Source: Henriciella mobilis
Lineage (GTDB): Bacteria; Pseudomonadota; Alphaproteobacteria; Caulobacterales; Hyphomonadaceae
Assembly (NCBI RefSeq): GCF_003576315.1
Contig: NZ_QWFZ01000006.1
Location: forward strand, 62,001-126,000
Direction: 5' to 3'
DNA: 64,000 bases
The notes below the pieces were generated by a model. The model worked only from the letters and a program-made list of their open reading frames with translations. It was not told the origin of the DNA and did no database searches. Positions 19,690 to 28,032 of this stretch are shown in pieces (within the stretch, counting starts at the first letter, position 1; every line of letters starts with the position of its first letter). A program made the translations under genes and the position numbers.

Positions 19690-19785
19690 CGGGTGGACCC
19701 GCCCGGCGGCCGGCCTGCTTGCCCGATTGCCGGGCTTACAATTATGCTGGGTCCGGTATGCAAGCGACAGGCAGGGGAGGCCGCC

Positions 19786-20133
19786 ATGCGCGCCCGCTTG
19801 ATCATCTTTCTTCTGCTGGCTGCAGGTCCGGCCATGTCGGCGGCGGGCCAGGCAGAGCGTACGCTGAACGCGGTCATCACGCGCGGCGTGGTGCTGACCA
19901 CGCCCGACTATGAAATCCCGATCACCTATGCCCCGGACGGCACCTATTCCGGCCAGCTGGGCGAGACGGCCTTCCAGGGCCGCTGGCGGATCGAGGGCGC
20001 GCAGCTTTGTGCATCATCCTCGATGTCGCCGACGGAGACGTGCACCGAATACCCGCCCGGCATGGGGCCGGGCGATGCGTTCGAGGTCAACAATCCTGCG
20101 CTTGGGCGCGTTACCGTGACGATCAATCCCTGA
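19786..20133 (+). CDS. Small exported protein of unknown function
   Basis: The start is set by GGGGAGG seven bases before the ATG at 19786, although the frame is open to 19693. The 115-residue product has a signal peptide (MRARLIIFLLLAAGPAMSAA). The mature part is about 95 residues with GTYSGQLGETAFQGRWRIEG and four cysteines or near-cysteines in a short loop. That pattern suggests a small periplasmic beta-barrel such as the META or lipocalin-like types. I do not recognise the family. Confidence 0.65.
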   Translation: MRARLIIFLLLAAGPAMSAAGQAERTLNAVITRGVVLTTPDYEIPITYAPDGTYSGQLGETAFQGRWRIEGAQLCASSSMSPTETCTEYPPGMGPGDAFEVNNPALGRVTVTINP

Positions 20134-20134
20134 C

Positions 20135-21271
20135 TTAGAGCGTCGGATTGATCAGGTATTTCTCACCCGTGCGCTTTTCATTGTAGGTTTTCAGCGTGTC
20201 CGGGTTCAGTGCCTCGCGCAGCGAGATCTCCGCGGTGTAGTGGCTCGCAAAGGTTGTCTTCAGCTCGTCCATGACGCGTTTGCGCAGGCGGGCGCGGCCT
20301 TCTGCCCCGATCTTCTGAAGGAAGTAGGTCAGCAGGTAGCCGCCTGCGTTCCAGGCCATGCCGACGCCCGGCGGGATCAGGGTCGGGCTGAGATCGAGCC
20401 GGCCATAGATATAGACCTGCTTGTTCTGGGCAGAGCCATAGCGGCTGTACTCTGCGCCGATGTTCGCGGCGGCTTCCATGGCTGTCAGGATCTGTCCGGC
20501 CAGCGGCCCGCCGCCAATCGCATCGAACGCCAGCGTCGCCTTGGTTTCGGCGAGTGCCTTGATCAGGTCGTCCATGAAGGTGTCGGAAGACGAGTTCACA
20601 ATGTACTTCGCGCCAATATCGCGCAGGATCTTTTCCTGCTCGGGCTTGCGGACAATGTTCACCAGCGGCACGCCGTCGGCGATGCAGATCTTGTTGAGCA
20701 TCTGGCCGAGATTGGAGGCTGCTGCCGTATGGACGAGGCCTTTGTGGCCTTCCATCCGCATCGTCTCCGGGAAGGAGAGGGCCGTCAGCGGGTTAACGAA
20801 ACACGAGGCGCCATCGCGCGCAGACGTGCCTTCCGGCAGCTCCATCACCTGGGCAACGTTGAGCAGGCGGTATTCGGCGTAGAACTCGCCGCCAAGCCCG
20901 GTCACCTTCTTGCCGAGAAGGGCCTGGGCGGCGGGTGACTTGCCGGCTGCGACCACTGTCCCGGCGCCTTCATTGCCGACCGGCAGCGACTGTCCGACCC
21001 GGCCTGCCATGGCGCGCATACCTGGTTTTGGAATGTCGGCGGTGACGACCGGATGACTGTCAGTACCCGACTTGCGCAGCGTCGACAGGTCACCGGCCCC
21101 GACGAGCAGGCCCAGGTCCGACGGATTGATCGGCGTTGCCTCGACGCGGATGAGCACATCGTCATCGCCTGGCTGCGGTACGGGGACATCGATGAGCGAG
21201 AGCTCAAGCTCGCCGCTCTCCTTGACCAGCGTTCTCAGCTGCAGGCCCTTTTCGGGGACGTTTCCGGACAT
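20135..21271 (-). CDS. MDR-family NAD(P)-dependent oxidoreductase (zinc-free quinone/enoyl reductase type)
   Basis: The start is the ATG at 21271, eight bases after AAGGAGG, giving 378 residues; an in-frame extension to 21307 lacks a ribosome site. The N-terminal GroES-like domain (VLIRVEATPINPSDLGLL, NEGAGTVVAAG) lacks the zinc-binding cysteines. The nucleotide fold starts VHTAAASNLGQMLNKICIAD, which departs from the usual GxxGxG. It is convergent with the small exported gene, with one base between the stops. Substrate unknown. Confidence 0.8.
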   Translation of the reverse strand: MSGNVPEKGLQLRTLVKESGELELSLIDVPVPQPGDDDVLIRVEATPINPSDLGLLVGAGDLSTLRKSGTDSHPVVTADIPKPGMRAMAGRVGQSLPVGNEGAGTVVAAGKSPAAQALLGKKVTGLGGEFYAEYRLLNVAQVMELPEGTSARDGASCFVNPLTALSFPETMRMEGHKGLVHTAAASNLGQMLNKICIADGVPLVNIVRKPEQEKILRDIGAKYIVNSSSDTFMDDLIKALAETKATLAFDAIGGGPLAGQILTAMEAAANIGAEYSRYGSAQNKQVYIYGRLDLSPTLIPPGVGMAWNAGGYLLTYFLQKIGAEGRARLRKRVMDELKTTFASHYTAEISLREALNPDTLKTYNEKRTGEKYLINPTL

Positions 21272-21461
21272 GTGGGTTCCTCCTTGGAATTGTCTCTTTG
21301 CGTCCACTTAGCGGTAGGCATGGCAGCAAGACAAGCCGCGTTACGGGCGTTATAGTTTTGCTGAGGTCATCCTCGCCGGTCCTGTAAGACCTTGACGCTC
21401 GGGCATCTGGGGCGCACATCTTCGCGCACGCAACATTTATAGAAAGCCCTGGAGGAGAAAT

Positions 21462-22640
21462 ATGGCTGAAGATCCCGTCGTTATCGTAGGTATGTCACGT
21501 ACACCCATGGGGGGTCTGCTGGGCGATCTTGCCGGCATGTCAGCCAACGAACTCGGTGCAATTGCCGTGAAAGCAGCGTCCGAAGAGGCCAAGCTTTCGG
21601 AGACCGACGTCAACGAAATCATCATGGGTAACTGCCTGCCAGCAGGCCAGGGCCAGGCGCCAGCCCGCCAGGCGGCCATCAAGGCCGGGCTCGACAAAGG
21701 CACCGAGGCCACCACGATCAACAAGATGTGCGGCTCCGGCCTGCAGGCGGCCGTCATGGGCGCGAATGCGATTGCCGCGGGCAATGCGAGCATCGTCGTC
21801 GCCGGCGGCATGGAATCCATGACCAATGCGCCGCACCTCGTCGACCTGCGCAAGGGCCACAAGTACGGCGCGGCCGCCATGAGGGACCACATGGCGACGG
21901 ACGGTCTCGAGGATGCCTATGAGAACAAGGCGATGGGCGTTTTCGCCGACATGATCGCCCAGGAATACCAGTTCACCCGCGAGCAGCAGGACGCTTATGC
22001 CATCGAAACGCTGAGCCGTGCGCAGAAAGCGACCGAAACCGGCAAGTTCAAGCGCGAGATCGTCCCCGTCACGATGAAGACCCGCAAGGGCGATGTGACC
22101 GTGGACACCGATGAGCTGCCGCGCACGGCCCGTCCGGACAAGATCCCGAGCCTGCGCCCGGCTTTCGGCAAGGACGGCACGGTCACGGCCGCCAACGCGT
22201 CCGCCATTTCTGATGGTGCCGCGGCGCTGGTGCTCATGAAGCAGTCGGAAGCCGAAAAGCGCGGCCTGAAGCCGATTGCGAAGATCGTCTCCTCCTCCAG
22301 CCACGCACATGAGCCGAAATACTTCACGACTGCGCCCGTGCCGGCAATGAAGAAGGCGCTCGAGAAGGCAGGCTGGTCGAAGGACGATGTCGGTCTCTGG
22401 GAAATCAACGAGGCCTTTGCCGTCGTCCCGATGATCGCCATGAAGGAAATGGGCATCAGCCACGACATCGTGAACGTCAATGGCGGTGCCTGCGCCATGG
22501 GTCACCCGATCGGCGCCTCGGGCGCACGCATCCTGGTGACGCTGCTGGCGGCCATGGAAGACCGCGATGTGAAGAAAGGCGTTGCCTCGCTCTGCATCGG
22601 CGGCGGTGAAGGCATCGCGATGTGCGTCGAGCGCGTCTAG
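21462..22640 (+). CDS. Acetyl-CoA C-acetyltransferase (thiolase)
   Basis: The 392-residue thiolase has the nucleophile C90 in INKMCGSGLQ. The NEAFA block and H in GACAMGHPIGASGARI are present, and the C-terminal general base lies in SLCIGGGEGIA. It condenses two acetyl-CoA or cleaves acetoacetyl-CoA, in short-chain fatty-acid, ketone-body or polyhydroxyalkanoate metabolism. No partner PHA or beta-oxidation gene is adjacent, so direction is undecided. GGAGG precedes the ATG. A terminator follows at 22667. Confidence 0.92.
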   Translation: MAEDPVVIVGMSRTPMGGLLGDLAGMSANELGAIAVKAASEEAKLSETDVNEIIMGNCLPAGQGQAPARQAAIKAGLDKGTEATTINKMCGSGLQAAVMGANAIAAGNASIVVAGGMESMTNAPHLVDLRKGHKYGAAAMRDHMATDGLEDAYENKAMGVFADMIAQEYQFTREQQDAYAIETLSRAQKATETGKFKREIVPVTMKTRKGDVTVDTDELPRTARPDKIPSLRPAFGKDGTVTAANASAISDGAAALVLMKQSEAEKRGLKPIAKIVSSSSHAHEPKYFTTAPVPAMKKALEKAGWSKDDVGLWEINEAFAVVPMIAMKEMGISHDIVNVNGGACAMGHPIGASGARILVTLLAAMEDRDVKKGVASLCIGGGEGIAMCVERV

Positions 22641-22666
22641 GCGCACGGCACACCGAAAATCTGAAG

Positions 22667-22699
22667 AGGCCGGTGCCCTGCGCGCCGGCCTTTTTCTTT
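22667..22699. terminator. Rho-independent terminator between thiolase and the serine hydrolase
   Basis: AGGCCGGTGC and GCGCCGGCCT pair as a 10-bp stem with one wobble, followed by TTTTTCTTT. It ends the thiolase transcript and lies just past the convergent hydrolase stop. Confidence 0.8.
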
Positions 22700-22705
22700 A
22701 GCGTC

Positions 22706-23818
22706 CTAGTCGGCCGACGTCGCCAGCCTGTCCTTCACCGTATCGAGAAGGGCCTGGGTGGTGTCCTTTGACGTGTCATTGAACTCGCTCGCATTGACGA
22801 TGATGACTGCGTCCAGCGAGGGAATGAGCGCGACGCGCGAGAGCCACATCGTGTTCGAGCCATTGTGCCAGTAGATGCGGCCAAGCTCGTCATCCTCCAT
22901 GATGGCCCAGCCCATGGCATAGTCGGCGCTCTCATCTGGCCAGGGCGCAAGCAGGTGGTCCCGCATGTCCGGCGTGATGAAGCTGCTGTCCTCATCGACG
23001 AATTCGAGCAGCAGCTGCGCGTGGCTTGCCAGCGGGACGTGCAGCGTGCCGGCCGGTCCGAGCGCCTGCGGATTGTCCGCGCCGGGGCCGCGTCCGGCAG
23101 GCTTCAGGCCGCCAAACATGCCGCGCTTGTGGCCCTGCAGCCCTGACTGCGGCGCGCCGGCGCCCCAGCCCTGCGACCAATCGCTGCCGTCGGCATTGAA
23201 GACATAAGCTTCCATCGCGTCTTCCCAGCTCATGCCGAGGATGCCCTCGATCGCTGCGCCCGCGACGATGTAGTTCACATTGCTGTACTCATACGTGCCC
23301 GGTTCGCCCTCGGGCGGTTTGCGCAGCCGGCTGCGGACGGTTTCGAGGCGCTGTTCGGGCAGGCTGGCCGTGTCATTGTGACGGGCAATCAGCCAGATCG
23401 CCCCCAGCTGTCCGATGCCGGAGCGGTGGGCGAACAGGTCCTCGATCGTGGTGTCCTGCCAGGCCGGGTCCATGTCGCCGGCCATGCCCGGGAACAGGTC
23501 CGGAAGGGTCGCGCCCCAATTGGCAAGACCCTCTTCGACCAGCCGGGCATAGAGCAGGGCGGTCAGCGCCTTGCTGTTCGATCCGATATGCCAGGCATCG
23601 CCTGGCGCGGCGGGCTCGCCTGAGCCTTTTGCTGTCTCTCCCGACACGGCGATGGCAGGTGTATCGCCGACCGCGATGACGGCTGCACCGAGGGCGACGA
23701 GGCCGGCGCTTTCGCGGCTGGCGTCGACCTCGGCCTGCAGCCAGTCCGGGTCAACCGGTTCTGCTGAAGCAAACCCGGCAAGAATGGCGAATGAGAATGA
23801 GAGGAGCAGCCGTCTAAT
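22706..23818 (-). CDS. Exported beta-lactamase-related serine hydrolase (class C/EstB-like), apparent ATT start
   Basis: The conserved part has the active-site S80-N-S-K83 (family SxxK) and YSN in EYSNVNYIVAG, the signature of class C-type beta-lactamases and esterases. The frame extends upstream of the first GTG (23647) through a clear signal peptide, RRLLLSFSFAILAGFASA, to an ATT at 23818-23816. That ATT lies six bases after a perfect AGGAGG. No ATG, GTG or TTG lies in frame between the ribosome site and the signal peptide. Translation therefore most likely starts at ATT (370 residues), or the allele has lost an ATG. Substrate is unknown. Confidence 0.75.
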   Translation of the reverse strand: MRRLLLSFSFAILAGFASAEPVDPDWLQAEVDASRESAGLVALGAAVIAVGDTPAIAVSGETAKGSGEPAAPGDAWHIGSNSKALTALLYARLVEEGLANWGATLPDLFPGMAGDMDPAWQDTTIEDLFAHRSGIGQLGAIWLIARHNDTASLPEQRLETVRSRLRKPPEGEPGTYEYSNVNYIVAGAAIEGILGMSWEDAMEAYVFNADGSDWSQGWGAGAPQSGLQGHKRGMFGGLKPAGRGPGADNPQALGPAGTLHVPLASHAQLLLEFVDEDSSFITPDMRDHLLAPWPDESADYAMGWAIMEDDELGRIYWHNGSNTMWLSRVALIPSLDAVIIVNASEFNDTSKDTTQALLDTVKDRLATSAD

Positions 23819-23843
23819 GGCGGGCCTCCTTTTGTGTCTTCTG

Positions 23844-24338
23844 CTAGCTGGCCGGCACGTAGTCGCTGATCAGGCCGAGCGGCAGCGCGGTGGTGCGCTT
23901 GGCGACATTGATCACGATACGCGACTGCACATCCGAAACCAGACCCGATCCGAGGAGTTTCTCTCTCAGGAAGGAGTCATAGGCATGCATGTCGGTGGTG
24001 GTAATGCGGATGACATAGTCGACGGCACCGGTAACCGTCATGCATTCGAGCACTTCCGGCCATTTGCGCACGAGCTGCTCGAAACGGTGGAGGTTTTCCT
24101 TGCTCGGCAGGGCGAGTTTGACGCTCGCCACCACCTCGAAACCGAGGCCGAGCGCGTCGCGATCGAGCAGGGTGACGCGTCCTTCGATGATCCCGGCCTC
24201 TTCCATGCGCTTGATGCGGCGCCAGCATGGCGAAGAGGACAAACCGACCCGATCAGCGATTTCCGCGACAGAAAGTGCGGCATCTTTCTGGATAAGATCG
24301 AGAATCTTGGCGTCGATGGCGTCAAGCGTTTGAGGCAA
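23844..24338 (-). CDS. Lrp/AsnC-family transcriptional regulator
   Basis: The 164-residue protein has the AsnC-type HTH (LDAIDAKILDLIQKDAALSV, then AEIADRVGLSSSPCWRRIKR) and a RAM/effector domain (CMTVTGAVDYVIRITTTDMH). It starts at TTG after GGAGAG. It diverges from the indolepyruvate:ferredoxin oxidoreductase gene, so it probably controls that gene and itself in response to an amino acid. Confidence 0.92.
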   Translation of the reverse strand: MPQTLDAIDAKILDLIQKDAALSVAEIADRVGLSSSPCWRRIKRMEEAGIIEGRVTLLDRDALGLGFEVVASVKLALPSKENLHRFEQLVRKWPEVLECMTVTGAVDYVIRITTTDMHAYDSFLREKLLGSGLVSDVQSRIVINVAKRTTALPLGLISDYVPAS

Positions 24339-24354
24339 TTTTTCTCTCCATTTA

Positions 24355-24437
24355 ACGCAATATGTGGAACACTTTGCCCTTTCTTACGCCAATTTGAGCA
24401 AGATGGGCAAGCATTTTCGTGTAAAAACGCAAATATT
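24355..24437. promoter_or_regulatory. Three helically phased direct repeats between lrp and the ior gene
   Basis: ACGCAATAT (24355), ACGCCAATTT (24386) and ACGCAAATATT (24427) are similar words in the same orientation, 31 and 41 bp apart, or about three and four helical turns. Lrp-type octamers commonly bind such phased arrays. The repeat function is inferred. Confidence 0.4.
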
Positions 24438-24467
24438 ATCGCTAAAGAGATTTAGGGAGTTCATTTC

Positions 24468-27400
24468 TTGGAACACCGTGAAGTCACGCTGAACGATAAA
24501 TACGATCTTGTCGAGGGCCACGCTTACATGACTGGCATCCAGGCGCTGGTGCGCCTGCCGCTTGACCAGAGGCGCCTCGACCGTGCCGCCGGATACAACA
24601 CGGCCGGTTTCATTTCGGGCTATCGCGGCTCGCCGCTCGGCGGCTACGACCAGCAACTCCGCGCCGCGCAGAAATGGCTGGACGCCCATGACATCGAGTT
24701 CTGGGAAGGCCTGAACGAGGACCTTGGCGCCACCGCCGTCTGGGGCAGCCAGCAGCTAGGCCTGTTCCCCGGCGCCCGTCGCGATGGCCTGTTCGGCATC
24801 TGGTACGGCAAGGCGCCCGGCGTCGACCGCTCCGGTGACGCCTTCAAGCATGCCAACGCCGCCGGCTCGTCGCGTCTTGGCGGTGTCCTCGCCATCTGCG
24901 GCGACGACCATATGTGCAAATCCTCGACGCTGCCGTCGCAGTCGGAATATGCGATGCGCGATGCCGAGATCCCGGTGCTCAACCCGGCCTCGATCCAGGA
25001 CGTGCTCGACTATGGTATTCATGGCTGGGCGATGAGCCGTTTCTCCGGTGCCTGGTCCGCCCTGATCGCGCTGGCAGACACCATGGACTCCGGCGCCGTG
25101 GTCGATGTGACGCTGGACCGGCTGAAACTGATCAAGCCCGACTTCGAGTTTCCGGAAGACGGCGTGCATATGCGCCGCGGCGACAACCCGCTCGACAAGG
25201 AGCGCCGGCTTCGCCAGTTCAAGCTTCCCGCCGCGCAGGCCTGGGTCAAGGCCAACGGGCTCGACCATGTCCTCATCCCGTCCCCGAAGCCGCGCGTCGG
25301 CATCGTCACGACCGGCCAGGCGGCCCGCGACATCTTCGAAGCGCTTGCCGCGATCGGCCTGACGCCGGAACAGGCCGGTGCGCTCGGCATCAGCGTGTTC
25401 AAGGTCGCCATGCCGTGGCCGCTTGAACAGTCGGCGATCCGCGAGTTCTGCCGCGGCCTCGAGCGCGTTCTCGTCATCGAGCACAAACGCCCCCTCATTG
25501 AGGAGCAGCTGCGCGCCGCGCTCTACAGCCTGCCGGACAACCAGCGCCCCTATATCGAGGGCAAGCGCGACAAGCAGGGCAAGCCGCTTCTGAGCGAGGT
25601 CGGCTCCATCCCCGTGCCTGAAATTGCAGACGCCGTCATGCACCGCGTCCCGGGCGAGTGGGACCACAGTGCGGCAGACCAGTATTTCACCCGCGTCGGC
25701 GCAGCCGGCCGGGCAGCGCTGTCAAACGCGTCGCCAACCGTGCGTTCGCCGCACTATTGCTCGGGCTGCCCGCACAATACCTCGACCGTCGTGCCGGAAG
25801 GCTCGCGCGCGCTTGCGGGCATCGGCTGCCACTACATGGCGAACTTCATGCCGGACCGGAACACCGACATGACCAGCCAGATGGGCGGCGAGGGTATCGC
25901 CTGGCTCGGCCAGTATTTCGCAACTGATGAAGACCACATGTTCGTCAATCTCGGCGACGGGACCTATTCGCACTCCGGCTCGCTCGCGATCCGCGCGGCG
26001 GTCTCCTCGAAGGCGAACATGACCTACAAGATCCTCTACAATGATGCGGTCGCCATGACCGGCGGCCAGCATGTCGAATCCGGCCAGACTCCAGTGAATA
26101 TCGCCCAGCAGGTCGAGGCCGAGGGCGTCACCAAGATCGTCATCGTGACCGAGGATCCGACCCGCTATGCCGGCGTGAAGGGGCTGCCGCGCTCCGTGCG
26201 CATCTATGACCGCGAGAAGCTGGACGAGGTCCAGCGCATGCTGCGCGACACGCCCGGTGTCTCGGTCCTGATCTATGACCAGATCTGCGCGACAGAGAAG
26301 CGCCGCCGCTCCAAGCGCGGCCTGCGCAAGCCGGACCGTGTGCGCGTGATGATCAATCAGGAGGTCTGCGAGGGCTGCGGCGACTGCTCGGTGAAATCGA
26401 ACTGCCTCTCCGTCGAGCCGGTCGAGACCGATCTTGGCCGCAAGCGCCGGATCAACCAGTCGACCTGCAATACCGACCTCTCATGCCTGCGCGGTTTCTG
26501 CCCGAGCTTCGTGACCATCAAGGATGGCCACTTCGCCGCCGAGGACGAGCCAGGTCTTGATGTCGACGCATCCGGCCTGCCGCTGCCGGACCTGCCATCG
26601 GTTGCCAAGCCGTGGAACGTGCTGTTCACCGGCGTTGGCGGAACAGGTGTGACGACCGTGGCCGCGGTGCTCGCCATGGCCGCGCATGTCGATGGCAACG
26701 CTTCCTCCAGCCTCGACATGACCGGCCTTGCCCAGAAGGGCGGCCCGGTGCTCTCGCACCTGCGGTTTGCCAAGCATCCCGAGCTGATCTCGACCGGCCG
26801 CGTGCCGCCGGCTTCGGCCGATGCGGTCATCGCCTGCGACCTCGTCGTGGCCGCAAGCGGCGACGCCCTTGGCCTTATGGATGTCGGGCGCACGGTGGCC
26901 TCGGCCAATGCCGACGTCACGCCGACGAGCGAGTTCATCCGTGACCGTTCGAAGAAGTTCGAGAGCCAGCTGCTGGCTGCGCGCGTGAAGCGCCAGGCCC
27001 GCGACTTCGGCACGATCGATGCTGAGGCGCTGGCGCTGCTCTATCTCAATGACGCGATCTACACGAACATGATCATGGTCGGCTACGCCTGGCAGAAGGG
27101 GCACCTGCCGGTGTCGCTGCGCGGGCTTTACCGGGCGATCAAGCTGAATGGCGTGAAGGTCGAGGAAAACATGAAGGCCTTCGATGTCGGGCGCCTGGCC
27201 GCTGCCGATCCGGAGCGGCTCGCCGAGACGCCGGATCCGCGCGGTGAGGTCAAGCCGATGACGCTGGACGAGCTGATCGAGGACCGGGCAAGCCGCCTGG
27301 TCGCTTATCAGAACGACGCCTATGCCCAGCAGTATCGCGATCTCGTCGCCGAGGTCCGCGCGAAGGAAGAGAAAGCCGGGCTCGGTGAGGGCTTCACCAC

Positions 27401-27926
27401 GGCGGTGGCGAAGTTCGCCTTCAAGCTGATGGCCTACAAGGACGAGTATGAAGTCGCCCGCCTGTTCACCGACGGGTCCTTCGACAAGAAACTTCGGGAG
27501 ACCTTCAAGGGCGGGAAGATCCAGTTCCACATGGCGCCGCCGCTGCTGTCCAAGAAGGATGCCAACGGTCATCTTCTCAAGAAGAAGTTCGGCCCTTGGA
27601 TGAAGACGGCCTTCAGCCTCATGAAGCGCTTCAAGGGGCTGCGCGGCACGCGGTTCGATCCGTTTGGCTACACCGCCGAGCGCCGGATGGAGCGCCAGCT
27701 GCGCGACGACTATCTGGAGAACATGATCAAGCTGGCCGATGGCCTGACGAAGAAGAACCATGAGCTTGCCATTGCCATCGCCTCGATCCCGGATGACATC
27801 CGTGGCTACGGCCATGTGAAGGAGGCCGCCGTCGAAGCCGCCGAAGCGCGCTCGAAAGAGCTGTGGCAGAACTGGCCTGAGGGCGGCCTGCCGAAAGAGA
27901 AGAAAACGCTGATCGCGGCGGAGTAG
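24468..27926 (+). CDS. Fused indolepyruvate:ferredoxin oxidoreductase (IorA-IorB type)
   Basis: The 1152-residue protein joins the two subunits of archaeal IOR. The N-terminal part is a pyrimidine-type ThDP domain (about 25-390) and a ThDP-binding domain around LGDGTYSHSGSLAIRAAVSS. A ferredoxin-like region has CEGCGDCSVKSNC from C634 and STCNTDLSCLRGFCP. The gamma-type domain starts LFTGVGGTGVTTVAAVLAMA. It decarboxylates aryl-2-oxo acids from aromatic amino acids to acyl-CoA, reducing ferredoxin. It starts at TTG after TTAGGGAG and diverges from the Lrp gene. Confidence 0.9.
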   Translation: MEHREVTLNDKYDLVEGHAYMTGIQALVRLPLDQRRLDRAAGYNTAGFISGYRGSPLGGYDQQLRAAQKWLDAHDIEFWEGLNEDLGATAVWGSQQLGLFPGARRDGLFGIWYGKAPGVDRSGDAFKHANAAGSSRLGGVLAICGDDHMCKSSTLPSQSEYAMRDAEIPVLNPASIQDVLDYGIHGWAMSRFSGAWSALIALADTMDSGAVVDVTLDRLKLIKPDFEFPEDGVHMRRGDNPLDKERRLRQFKLPAAQAWVKANGLDHVLIPSPKPRVGIVTTGQAARDIFEALAAIGLTPEQAGALGISVFKVAMPWPLEQSAIREFCRGLERVLVIEHKRPLIEEQLRAALYSLPDNQRPYIEGKRDKQGKPLLSEVGSIPVPEIADAVMHRVPGEWDHSAADQYFTRVGAAGRAALSNASPTVRSPHYCSGCPHNTSTVVPEGSRALAGIGCHYMANFMPDRNTDMTSQMGGEGIAWLGQYFATDEDHMFVNLGDGTYSHSGSLAIRAAVSSKANMTYKILYNDAVAMTGGQHVESGQTPVNIAQQVEAEGVTKIVIVTEDPTRYAGVKGLPRSVRIYDREKLDEVQRMLRDTPGVSVLIYDQICATEKRRRSKRGLRKPDRVRVMINQEVCEGCGDCSVKSNCLSVEPVETDLGRKRRINQSTCNTDLSCLRGFCPSFVTIKDGHFAAEDEPGLDVDASGLPLPDLPSVAKPWNVLFTGVGGTGVTTVAAVLAMAAHVDGNASSSLDMTGLAQKGGPVLSHLRFAKHPELISTGRVPPASADAVIACDLVVAASGDALGLMDVGRTVASANADVTPTSEFIRDRSKKFESQLLAARVKRQARDFGTIDAEALALLYLNDAIYTNMIMVGYAWQKGHLPVSLRGLYRAIKLNGVKVEENMKAFDVGRLAAADPERLAETPDPRGEVKPMTLDELIEDRASRLVAYQNDAYAQQYRDLVAEVRAKEEKAGLGEGFTTAVAKFAFKLMAYKDEYEVARLFTDGSFDKKLRETFKGGKIQFHMAPPLLSKKDANGHLLKKKFGPWMKTAFSLMKRFKGLRGTRFDPFGYTAERRMERQLRDDYLENMIKLADGLTKKNHELAIAIASIPDDIRGYGHVKEAAVEAAEARSKELWQNWPEGGLPKEKKTLIAAE

Positions 27927-27940
27927 GCGAAAAACAACAC

Positions 27941-27974
27941 CGCCTCATGGTGAGCGAAGTCGAACCACGAGGCG
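27941..27974 (+). repeat. Palindromic repeat of the GIY-YIG element family, solo copy A
   Basis: Arms CGCCTCATGGT and ACCACGAGGCG (one mismatch) enclose the loop GAGCGAAGTCGA. The inner 30 bp are identical to the right terminal repeat of the GIY-YIG element at 42757-42793. The outermost two pairs differ by compensating changes (CG/CG here, GC/GC there). Confidence 0.85.
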
Positions 27975-27988
27975 GGCCGCATTGCAGA

Positions 27989-28026
27989 ACACCCTTGTCC
28001 TTCGACTTCGCTCAGGATGAGGGTGT
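27989..28026 (-). repeat. Palindromic repeat, solo copy A-prime, inverted relative to copy A
   Basis: Arms ACACCCTTGTCC and GGATGAGGGTGT (two mismatches) enclose TTCGACTTCGCTCA, the reverse complement of the copy A core. Together the two copies form an inverted pair between the ior and lysS stops. Confidence 0.8.
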
Positions 28027-28032
28027 ATTTTC

